From: JBGPGW01 sp046349515
GTDB taxonomy: Bacteria > Pseudomonadota > Alphaproteobacteria > CADEGL01
Assembly: GCA_046349515.1 (NCBI GenBank)
Contig: JAXMCE010000006.1
Span: 162,618-226,617 of the forward strand
DNA: 64,000 nucleotides
Direction: 5' to 3'
In this document: one piece after another, positions 18,423 to 26,343 of the stretch
How the letters are laid out: each line of letters starts with the position of its first letter
Numbering within the stretch: position 1 is the first letter of the stretch
Notes under the pieces: model-generated
Database searches by the model: none
The model's input: the letters and a program-made list of their open reading frames with translations, nothing else
Told to the model about the DNA's origin: nothing
Program-made: the position numbers and the translations under genes

Positions 18423-19580
18423 ATGTCCAAGAATGACTTTGCGCCGGAAGAATTCGCTGCTCGCCTCACGCGAGTCCGCCGTGCCGTCGCGGAGGCGGGC
18501 CTCGACTGGTTCTTGATCTTCCATCCCGTCACCATGCGCTGGCTGACGGGACAGGACAACAAGAGCTACACCGCCCTTCAGTGTCTGCCGGTCTCGGCCA
18601 AGCCAGGACGGCTGATCGTGTTCACGCGCGAGATGGACCGGAACGAGTTCGAAGCGGACTCGATGGTCGACGAGGTCTGGGGATACAACGGCCGCGAGCC
18701 GGAGGATCCCATCGAAGCCTTCGGAAAATTTGCGGATCACCTCGGCTTGAACGGCGCACGCGTGGGAATGGAGGTGCCGGCCTGGTACCTGCACCCTCTC
18801 CACTATGTGCGGCTCAAGGCGCTCCTCGGCCCGGCCCTGGTCGCCGAGCCATCGAATTTGGTGCACAGTCTCAAGCTCGCGAAATCGCCGCGCGAGCTCG
18901 AATACGTTCGGAAGTCCGCTGCCATCGCGGCGGATGCCTTCCAGGCGCTTCTCGCGACGGTCGCGGAGGGGCGCACGGAGCTGGAGCTCGCGGCCGCCGC
19001 CTATCACGCGCTCCTGAAAGCGGGCAGCGGCATTCCAGCCAGCACCATGAACATCATGACGGGCGAGCGAAGCTGCTTCGCCCTTGGCGGCCCGACTGAA
19101 CGCCGTCAGCGTCGTGGCGACACAGGCCTCGTCGAGCTCGGCGGCGCCTACCGGCGCTATACCTCGACGCTCGGCCGGCAATGGGTTCTCGGCAAACCAT
19201 CCGATCGGCTGCGTGAACTCCACGATGTCATCCTGCGCGCATCCGATGCCTGCATGGCGGAAATGCGCGCGGGTGTGCCAGCCATCGTGCCGCACGAGGC
19301 GGCGAAGCGGGTCATCGCGGCCGCGGGCCTCGATCACTTCCGTCAGCACACCACGGGCTACGGCATGGCGCCCGGCTTTCCGCCGTCTTGGGGGGAGCCC
19401 ACCAACATGTTCGGGGGCAGCAAGGATGTGCTCGAAGCCGGCATGGTCGTCTCGGTCGAGCCCGCGGTCTTCATCAAGGACGAGAAGATCGGAGTCCGCC
19501 TCATCGACAACTGCCTCGTCACCGAAACCGGTGTCGAGGTCCTGTCGCGCACGCCCCGCGATCTCGTCGTTCTCGATTGA
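18423..19580 (+). CDS. M24-family creatinase/ectoine-hydrolase-like protein with degenerate metal site
   Basis: A 385-residue pita-bread-fold protein: N-terminal creatinase domain (1-150) and C-terminal M24 domain. In metallo members five residues (D, D, H, E, E) bind two metals. Here the first Asp is Glu238 and the second position is Thr249. His309 (HTTGYG) and Glu346 (SVEP) are kept, and the last Glu is Ile361 (GVRLIDN). The site is therefore unlikely to hold two metals. Creatinase and ectoine hydrolase are known non-peptidase M24 relatives, and the GFPPSWGE segment recalls the ectoine-hydrolase group. A hydrolase for a cyclic amidine or N-acyl compound is plausible. AAGGAAA precedes the ATG. 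Confidence 0.82.
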   Translation: MSKNDFAPEEFAARLTRVRRAVAEAGLDWFLIFHPVTMRWLTGQDNKSYTALQCLPVSAKPGRLIVFTREMDRNEFEADSMVDEVWGYNGREPEDPIEAFGKFADHLGLNGARVGMEVPAWYLHPLHYVRLKALLGPALVAEPSNLVHSLKLAKSPRELEYVRKSAAIAADAFQALLATVAEGRTELELAAAAYHALLKAGSGIPASTMNIMTGERSCFALGGPTERRQRRGDTGLVELGGAYRRYTSTLGRQWVLGKPSDRLRELHDVILRASDACMAEMRAGVPAIVPHEAAKRVIAAAGLDHFRQHTTGYGMAPGFPPSWGEPTNMFGGSKDVLEAGMVVSVEPAVFIKDEKIGVRLIDNCLVTETGVEVLSRTPRDLVVLD

Positions 19581-19607
19581 TCTCGCAGGCGATTGCCTGG
19601 GCGCGGC

Positions 19608-21650
19608 CTACCGAAGGCGCATGATCACATTGCCATGGGCGTCGACCAGGGCGCTGGCCCCGGGTCCGATCACGACCGTTGTCTCGGCTTCCTCGATAAG
19701 CGCCGGTCCTTCGATGGCGGTGCCGGGATCGAGCGCCGCGCGCGCGAGGACGGGAACGTCGAGGGATCCGGCTGTACCGGAGAAATAGACCGGTCGCCGT
19801 TCGATGAGAGCGTCGCCGCGCTTGGGGGCCCCGTCGTCGAAGAGAATGCGGTCGATTGGAGGCGGTGCAACCACGCGTACCCGCCACGAGACGACCTCGG
19901 CGGCAATGCCCTCGAGGGACCGGGCGAAGCGTTCTCTGTATGCCTGATCGAAGGCGTCCCGCAAAGCCGAGGGTGCGCGACGTGCGAGCAAGTTGGAGCG
20001 AATAGGGACCGTAACCTCGAATCCCTGGCCGTTGTATCGCATGTCGGCGAGGATTTCGGTGGTGATGTCGGCATCCGCCTCGCCGCCTTCGCGCAGCACG
20101 GACCGTCCTCGCGCTTCGAGATCGCGCAAGGTGTTCTCGACCCTGTCCCAATCGAGCGCCTCGAGCGACATCATCAGGCTGCGGGTGAACTCGACGCTAC
20201 GCGGTGCCACGAGCATGCCGATGGCTGAAGCAACGCCGGCGCCGCGGGGGAAGATGACTTCCCGAACGTCGAGCAGCTTCGCCACGGCATAGGCGTGCAC
20301 CGGCCCCGCACCGCCAAACGCCACCATCCGAAAGCGCCGCGGATCCGTTCCGACTTCCGCCATGTGGACCCGGGCGGCCGTCGCCATGTTGTTGTCGACG
20401 ACGCGTGCGATGCCGGCCGCCGTCTCAAGCGGGCTCAGCCCAAGCTCGCCTCCGAGACGGGCAACGGCCTCATGCGCCCGGCGCTCGTTGAGCGGCATGT
20501 GTCCGCCGAGGAAGCGGCCGGGCGAGAGAAAGCCTCGAAGAAGATCGGCATCCGTGACGGTCGGATGATCACCACCGCGATCGTAGCAAGCAGGACCCGG
20601 CGCCGAGCCGGCGCTTCGAGGACCGACGGAGAGAAGACCGAAGGAATCAGTCGATGCGATGCTGCCGCCACCCGCACCGATCTCGATGAGTTCGATCGAC
20701 GGCACGCGCAGCGGCAGCCCGCTTCCCTTCTTGAACCGGTGGAGACGCGCCGCCTCGAGCTCATGGGTCCGCCGCGGCTGCCCGTCCTGGATCAGGCTGA
20801 TCTTCGCCGTCGTGCCGCCCATGTCGAAAGCGATGACGTCGTTCCATCCCGCCTGCCGGGCGAGGTATGCCGCGCCGATCGTACCGGCGGCCGGGCCCGA
20901 TTCGATGAGCGTAATGGGCTGTGCCGATGCCGCGCGTGCCGTCGTGACACCGCCATCCGACAGCATCACGAACAGGGGGACGCCAAGCGACTGTTGAAGC
21001 TCTGTCACGTAACGGGCCGCGATCGGCGCGACGTAGGCATTCGACACGCATGTCGAAAATCGCTCGTACTCTCTCACTTCGGGCGCGATCTCGGCCGACG
21101 TGCAGACGGGAAGGCCAGGGCAGAGTTCCGCAACGATGTCCTTGGCACGCAGTTCGTGTGCCGCGTTGCAGAAGCTATTGAAGAAGGCAACGGCAATCGA
21201 ATTGACACCCTCGGCGCGCAACCGCTCGACGGCGCGCCGGACACTGTCCTCGTCCAGGGGCAGGACGATTGTTCCATCCGCGCCGATGCGTTCCTTGACC
21301 GGCAACCGGCGTTGACGCTCGACGAGCGGCGCCGGGCGCGTGAGCTGCAAGTCGAAGGTGTCGTATCGGAGCTCGTTGCCGATTTCGAGCACATCGCGGT
21401 AGCCGTCGGTCGTGATCAGGCCGACCGCTGCTCCCTTACGCTCGATCAAGGCGTTGGTGACGAGCGTCGTGCCGTGTATGACGTTGCCCGCCTGCGTACC
21501 GAGTTGGCGGAGACCCTCGAGGATGGCGCGGTGGGGATCCGTTGATGTCGTGAGAAGCTTGTTGAGGACGATCCGGCCCGTCGTCGGATCAAAGAGCGCG
21601 ATGTCCGTAAATGTTCCGCCGACATCGACCCCGGCGAGAGCGCGGGTCAT
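19608..21650 (-). CDS. hyuA: Hydantoinase/oxoprolinase family subunit A (HyuA-type)
   Basis: A 680-residue HyuA-type protein that opens with LAGVDVGGTFTD, the ATP-binding turn of the ASKHA fold, and has a second conserved block, VIAFDMGGTTAKIS. HyuA works with HyuB to hydrolyse cyclic imides or lactams (5-oxoproline, N-methylhydantoin, hydantoin) using ATP. Acetone or acetophenone carboxylase subunits are related alternatives. Its ATG overlaps the stop of the HyuB gene by 4 bases (ATGA), giving a B-then-A order. It converges on the M24 gene with 27 bases between stops. Confidence 0.9.
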   Translation of the reverse strand: MTRALAGVDVGGTFTDIALFDPTTGRIVLNKLLTTSTDPHRAILEGLRQLGTQAGNVIHGTTLVTNALIERKGAAVGLITTDGYRDVLEIGNELRYDTFDLQLTRPAPLVERQRRLPVKERIGADGTIVLPLDEDSVRRAVERLRAEGVNSIAVAFFNSFCNAAHELRAKDIVAELCPGLPVCTSAEIAPEVREYERFSTCVSNAYVAPIAARYVTELQQSLGVPLFVMLSDGGVTTARAASAQPITLIESGPAAGTIGAAYLARQAGWNDVIAFDMGGTTAKISLIQDGQPRRTHELEAARLHRFKKGSGLPLRVPSIELIEIGAGGGSIASTDSFGLLSVGPRSAGSAPGPACYDRGGDHPTVTDADLLRGFLSPGRFLGGHMPLNERRAHEAVARLGGELGLSPLETAAGIARVVDNNMATAARVHMAEVGTDPRRFRMVAFGGAGPVHAYAVAKLLDVREVIFPRGAGVASAIGMLVAPRSVEFTRSLMMSLEALDWDRVENTLRDLEARGRSVLREGGEADADITTEILADMRYNGQGFEVTVPIRSNLLARRAPSALRDAFDQAYRERFARSLEGIAAEVVSWRVRVVAPPPIDRILFDDGAPKRGDALIERRPVYFSGTAGSLDVPVLARAALDPGTAIEGPALIEEAETTVVIGPGASALVDAHGNVIMRLR

Positions 21651-23311
21651 AGGCCATAGATCTCCCGTGCCTCGGCCTCGGAAATGACACCGGCTGCGAG
21701 GTCGGCCCTGACGGCGTCGCGGTCACGCTTGCGCGGGTCGCCATAGCCGCCCCCGCCCGGGTATCGAACGCGCAGCCGGTCGCCTGCCGCGATCTTGCTT
21801 TTCCCCTTGAGCGGGAAGCCATCCTCGCGCCCATTCCAGACGACGCGCGAGGGCGCGCCCGGTTGTCCGCCGGACAGTCCCTGGGCCGGGTGTCGCACTC
21901 GTTCGACAAGGAGCGACAGGGTTGCGGGCTCATTCCCGGTGAGCTCGATCTCGATATCCTGCCCGAGCCCGCCGCGGCGCTCGCCTGCGCCGCCCGAATC
22001 GCATGCTAGCTCCTTTCGCCATATGCGCAGCGGCGAGAGCGCTTCGATAATCTCCATCGATCCGCACACCACATTGGACGGGAAGCATGTGGCCGACAGC
22101 CCGTCGCGTCCGGCCCGGGCTCCCATTCCGCCATTGATGAACAATATGGACGTGTAGCGCCGCCGATCGGCGCGCGTGCCAGAGACGAGCACGCGGAGGG
22201 TCGGTGCGCTGCCCGACTCGGCGACGATGCGGTCGCCCAGCACTGGCGCGAGCGCCTCGTAGATCGCCGCGGCCAGGCAATGGCCGACGAGCTGGCGCGC
22301 GTGGACGGGTGCCGGGAATCGCGGATTGAGGATCGACCCCTCCGGCGCGCTCACATGGATCATCTTGTATGTCCCTTCGTTGCGCGGAGTCGTGGGATCA
22401 AGCGCGCACTTGAGGGGGTAGCACGAATACGCCTCGGTATAATTCATCACGGTGTTGAGGGCGCGACCGACTTGGCTCGAGGTTCCTGTGTAGTCGAGAT
22501 GCAGCTCGCCGCCTTTCTTCGTGATACTGACCTCGATGTGGACGGGCTCTTCATCTGTGCCATCGAGGTCGACGGCGCCGCGATAGCATCCGTCCGGAAT
22601 GCGCGCGACAGCCTGCCGCATCGACCGCTCGGCATGGCCGCGAATGGCTTCCGAGACCGCATTCAGGTCAGAGATTTCCTCGCGCTCGATGAGATCGCGC
22701 AACCCTTGCGCCGCCCGCTCGCCGGCCGCCACTTGGGCGGCGAGGTCGCCAAGGACCTGCTCCGGCAACCGCACATTGACACGAATGAGCGCCTCGAGGT
22801 CGCGGTTGGGCACTCCTTCCTTCAAGAGGAGCAGGGGCGGGATGTGGAGGCCTTCCTCGAATACCTCCCGCGTATCGGCGGACCAGAGCGTACCGCCGAT
22901 GTCGGCCATGTGCGCGATGCTTCCCGTCCATCCGATCAGCCGATCGCGGAGAAAGACTGGCGCAACCATGCTGATGTCCGGCAGGTGGCCGGAGGTCAGC
23001 CATGGGTTGTTGCAGATCCCCACATCTCCAGGGCGCCATTCTCCGGCCGGCCGAATCGACAGGAAGTGCGCAAGGGTGCGCGACAGCGTCATGTTGAAGG
23101 ACGGGATGCCGATCGTGTTCTCGGCGATCGCGTTGCCGGAGGCATCGAAAATCACGCAGGCAAAATCGTTCGACTCGCGCACGATCGGCGAAAACGACGT
23201 GCGGCGGAGTGTTGCCGCCGCTTCATCGGCGATCGCGATGAGACGCGTCCAGATGATCTGGAGCGAGACGGGATCGTCCGTCGGACTGCGATTGGACGGG
23301 GTCTCTTCCAT
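21647..23311 (-). CDS. hyuB: Hydantoinase/oxoprolinase family subunit B (HyuB-type)
   Basis: A 554-residue HyuB protein: DPVSLQIIWTRLIAIADE at the start, then RRTSFSPIVRESNDFAC and the GDVGICNNPW metal-site region, and a C-terminal GGGGYGDPRKRD block. It forms the second half of the ATP-dependent cyclic-amide hydrolase with the overlapping HyuA gene. The frame is open upstream to 23422, but the ATG at 23311 gives the usual N-terminus. No clear Shine-Dalgarno sequence is seen, so the start is moderately sure. The gene diverges from the TPP decarboxylase genes across about 295 bases with no other gene. Confidence 0.9.
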   Translation of the reverse strand: MEETPSNRSPTDDPVSLQIIWTRLIAIADEAAATLRRTSFSPIVRESNDFACVIFDASGNAIAENTIGIPSFNMTLSRTLAHFLSIRPAGEWRPGDVGICNNPWLTSGHLPDISMVAPVFLRDRLIGWTGSIAHMADIGGTLWSADTREVFEEGLHIPPLLLLKEGVPNRDLEALIRVNVRLPEQVLGDLAAQVAAGERAAQGLRDLIEREEISDLNAVSEAIRGHAERSMRQAVARIPDGCYRGAVDLDGTDEEPVHIEVSITKKGGELHLDYTGTSSQVGRALNTVMNYTEAYSCYPLKCALDPTTPRNEGTYKMIHVSAPEGSILNPRFPAPVHARQLVGHCLAAAIYEALAPVLGDRIVAESGSAPTLRVLVSGTRADRRRYTSILFINGGMGARAGRDGLSATCFPSNVVCGSMEIIEALSPLRIWRKELACDSGGAGERRGGLGQDIEIELTGNEPATLSLLVERVRHPAQGLSGGQPGAPSRVVWNGREDGFPLKGKSKIAAGDRLRVRYPGGGGYGDPRKRDRDAVRADLAAGVISEAEAREIYGL

Positions 23312-23606
23312 GGCGGAATGTCGATCACGTTTCGATGCGGCCGGCATGATGAGCGACACGGCTCGTGGCTCCGACTCCCGCACTTTGCCGTCGATTCCGG
23401 CCGAGGCGCAAGGTATGTTCATCGACCGCTTGGAACGAGCGCCACATTTCTCGCTTCAAGGTTCACGGCATGCGCAGCCGACTGGCGAAAATTTGCGAAC
23501 AATCAGCGACCTGGCACGCCGACGATGCCGGGCATGGTAGGCAGGCGGTTGTGGCCATTGCGGCGGCCCGATTGCGGATTTTCCAACTGTCGAACGGGTG
23601 AGGGCT

Positions 23607-24152
23607 ATGGGCAAGACGGAGGTCGATGCGCCCGGCGACGGTACATGGCACGGCGTCATGCATGCGGCCGTGAAGAGGAACAACGTTCGCCTCGTGACTT
23701 ATGTTCCCGATCGCGTCCTCGGTCCTCTCATCCGCGGAATGCACGATGATCCGTTCTTCACCGTCTTTCCGACGACGAGGGAGGAAGAGGCGGTCGGGAT
23801 CGTCACGGGCGCATGGATGGGCGGGATGCTCGGTGTCGTCCTCATGCAGACGAGCGGCTTTGCCACGCTGCCGAACGTTCTCGCGTCCCTCGCCGTACCC
23901 AGCCAGATCCCGCTTGTCATGGTCGTCTCGGAGCGGGGAACGCTTGGTGAGTTCAATCTCGGGCAGGCCTATGTGTGCCGGACGATGCGACCGGTCCTCG
24001 AGGCGCTTGGTATCGAGCACCACACGATTTCCCGGCTCGATGAGCTGGACTTCATCACTGACCGGTCCATCAAGCAGGCGGTCGCGACGCAAGCGCCGGT
24101 GGCCCTCATCCTCTCGCCGCTCTTGACCGGCGGCAAGGTATTCAAGGCGTGA
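23607..24152 (+). CDS. Split TPP-dependent decarboxylase, alpha (PYR domain) subunit
   Basis: A 181-residue protein equal to the N-terminal (pyrimidine-binding) domain of thiamine-diphosphate decarboxylases. The PTTREEEAVGIVTGAW segment (about 56-70) carries the glutamate that activates the thiamine ring, and QTSGFATLPNVLASL follows. Length and arrangement match sulfopyruvate/phosphonopyruvate decarboxylase alpha subunits (ComD type). The beta subunit overlaps by 4 bases (GTGA). ATG 23607 follows GAGGG; a GTG at 23598 is also possible. The substrate would be a 2-keto acid, identity unknown. Confidence 0.85.
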   Translation: MGKTEVDAPGDGTWHGVMHAAVKRNNVRLVTYVPDRVLGPLIRGMHDDPFFTVFPTTREEEAVGIVTGAWMGGMLGVVLMQTSGFATLPNVLASLAVPSQIPLVMVVSERGTLGEFNLGQAYVCRTMRPVLEALGIEHHTISRLDELDFITDRSIKQAVATQAPVALILSPLLTGGKVFKA

Positions 24153-24772
24153 GCGCGGCCATGTCCTCGACAGATAAGCGCAAGACCGGAACCTCGAACG
24201 CAAAGCTCTTGAACCGGTTCGACTTGACGAAACGGCTCGTGGGCAAGCTCCAGCACGGCGAGGCGGTCATCGCCGGGATCGGCAACACGAATTTCGACCT
24301 GTGGGCCACGGGCCGACGCGCGCAGAATTTCTACATGCTGGGAAGCATGGGTCTTGCCTGTCCGATCGCGCTCGGCGTCGCTTTGGCCCAACCGAAGCGG
24401 CGTGTCGTCGCCATCGAGGGCGACGGGTCGGTTCTCATGCAGCTTGGCGCGCTTGCGACGATCGCCATGCTGCGTCCCAAGAACCTCATCATCATCGTGA
24501 TGGACAACGGGGTTTATCAGATTACGGGCGCCCAGCCGACGGCGACGGCCTCTGGCGCGGACGTCGTGGCCATCGCGCGCGGTGCTGGGATCGCCCAAAG
24601 CTCTTGGGTCAACGACGAGACAGAATTTGAGCAGCAGCTCGAGCGCGCCTTGAGCGCGGACGGCCCCTGGCTGATGGCGGCGCGAATCGATAGTGAGCCG
24701 GCGGTCGCGACGACCGAGCGCGATCCCGCGTTGATCCGGGATCGGTTCATGCGTGGCCTCGGCGTGAAATAG
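24149..24772 (+). CDS. Split TPP-dependent decarboxylase, beta (PP domain) subunit
   Basis: A 207-residue protein equal to the diphosphate-binding domain of thiamine-diphosphate enzymes. The GDG-S motif at 91-94 and the closing Asn120 (MDNGVYQITG) about 26 residues later form the Mg/TPP site. The LGSMGLACPIALGVALA block is typical of ComE-like and phosphonopyruvate decarboxylase beta chains. The GTG start overlaps the alpha subunit stop. Together they form a complete active site at the subunit interface. The DAO-type flavoprotein starts about 100 bases downstream in the same direction. Confidence 0.88.
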   Translation: MSAAMSSTDKRKTGTSNAKLLNRFDLTKRLVGKLQHGEAVIAGIGNTNFDLWATGRRAQNFYMLGSMGLACPIALGVALAQPKRRVVAIEGDGSVLMQLGALATIAMLRPKNLIIIVMDNGVYQITGAQPTATASGADVVAIARGAGIAQSSWVNDETEFEQQLERALSADGPWLMAARIDSEPAVATTERDPALIRDRFMRGLGVK

Positions 24773-24874
24773 GGGAATTTTTTCCTTTGGTGCGCGCGCA
24801 GGCCTCAGCCGATCGGACTCCCTCTCTATTGGCCGGAACGTGACCGCCGATAACCCTCCCGGCACGCGGATCCA

Positions 24875-26191
24875 ATGTATTCGCCGCTGAACGTCGCAAG
24901 CGCTCTCCCGGAATATTATGCGCTTCATGCCCCGCCGCCGCCGGAGACGGAAGCGCTCGGCGGCGACCGGGCGGCTGATGTCGCGATCATCGGCGCGGGA
25001 TACACGGGACTCTCTGCGGCGCTCGACCTTGCGGAGAAAGGTGTGCGCGCGGTCGTGGTCGACGCGAACGACATCGGGTGGGGCGCCTCGGGGCGCGCCT
25101 TCGGCCAGGTCGTCCCCTACGCCAAGCAGGACCACGATGACATCCTTGCGCATTTCGGGCGGTCGGTCGGCCAACGCCTGATCGACACAATCGCGACGGG
25201 ACCGGACCTCGTCTTCGGCCTCATCGAGAAGCATGGGATGTCGTGCTCCGCGGTCCGGCAGGGCGTGCTGTTCGCGTCCCATTCGCCCGAGGGCCTCAGA
25301 ACTCTCGAACGCCGGGCGGCCTACTGGCAATCCCGAGGTTCGTCCGTCGAGATGCTGGACAGGGACAGGACCAGTGCCTTCGTCGGTTCCGAACTCTATC
25401 GCGGCAGTTGCCTCGATCACCGGGGCGGCACGATCAACCCGCTCGCCTATGCGCGAGGCTTGGCCCATGCCGCCGTCCGCGGCGGTGCGGTCATCCACAC
25501 CCATTCACGGGTCACGAGCCTCGATCGCGAGGGAGGAGGATGGGTCCTCGCGACGCCGCGCGGCCGGTTGCGCGCTAATGTCGTCATTCTCGGGACCAAT
25601 GCCTATACCGATCACTTATGGCCGGGGCTGCGCGAGAGCATCATCCCTCTTCGTGGCCATCAGCTGGTGAGCGAGCCTTTGAGCGACAATCTCCGCCGCT
25701 CGATTCTGCCAGGCCGGCAGTCGATGACGGACACGCGGCGGCTATTCTCAGGTGTCCGCATGCACGCGGACGGGCGCCTCCATGTCAGCAGCGATGGGCC
25801 CGCCTTCGATCCCGTTGGAGGGCCGTACGTCCATCGAATCAAGCAGCGGCTTGCCACGTTGTTTCCCTATCTCGGCGACGTGCGATGGGACTACACGTGG
25901 AGCGGCTGGGTAGCCATGACGGTCGACCACTACCCACATCTCCACGCCTTGGCCCCCGGACTCTTCGCCGGGATCGGCTATAGCGGCCGCGGGATCGCCA
26001 TGGGCACGCTCATGGGCAAGGACCTAGCCGCCCTGGCGATGGGCGGCCGCCGCGATGATTTGTTGTTTCCGGTGACGCCGTTGAAGCCGACCATGGTCAG
26101 CCGACTGGCGCGGCCCCTCGTGGGCTCGCTCATGACGTACTATCGCTTCCGCGACGGTTGGAGCCTGCGGCGCCATATCGGGAAGCGATGA
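24875..26191 (+). CDS. DAO-type FAD-dependent oxidoreductase (PuuB/sarcosine-oxidase-like)
   Basis: A 438-residue flavoprotein with a GAGYTGLSAA dinucleotide-binding turn (from about residue 40), the VDANDIGWGASGRAFGQ second FAD segment (GASGRNGG-type) and a C-terminal GIGYSGRGIAMGT motif. This is the layout of gamma-glutamylputrescine oxidase and related amine oxidases that oxidise secondary or primary amines. The C-terminus is extended by a basic stretch. It may share transcription with the TPP decarboxylase genes. The amine substrate cannot be inferred from sequence alone. Confidence 0.88.
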   Translation: MYSPLNVASALPEYYALHAPPPPETEALGGDRAADVAIIGAGYTGLSAALDLAEKGVRAVVVDANDIGWGASGRAFGQVVPYAKQDHDDILAHFGRSVGQRLIDTIATGPDLVFGLIEKHGMSCSAVRQGVLFASHSPEGLRTLERRAAYWQSRGSSVEMLDRDRTSAFVGSELYRGSCLDHRGGTINPLAYARGLAHAAVRGGAVIHTHSRVTSLDREGGGWVLATPRGRLRANVVILGTNAYTDHLWPGLRESIIPLRGHQLVSEPLSDNLRRSILPGRQSMTDTRRLFSGVRMHADGRLHVSSDGPAFDPVGGPYVHRIKQRLATLFPYLGDVRWDYTWSGWVAMTVDHYPHLHALAPGLFAGIGYSGRGIAMGTLMGKDLAALAMGGRRDDLLFPVTPLKPTMVSRLARPLVGSLMTYYRFRDGWSLRRHIGKR

Positions 26192-26343
26192 GGGCGGTGC
26201 GGGGGCAGGAAGGTTCCATCACGCGATTCCATGCGCGTTGAACGGAAGACGCCCGATCCCGCGTCCATAACAGATCGGCGCACGCTCGGCGGGGTCGAAT
26301 GGGCCTCTAGGAAGAACCAGTCGGGCGCAAACTTGGTCGCTGA

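Noticed and set aside
22280..23749. A 489-codon plus-strand open frame across HyuB
   Set aside because: Antisense to a clear HyuB gene, with no recognisable domain and shadow-type composition.
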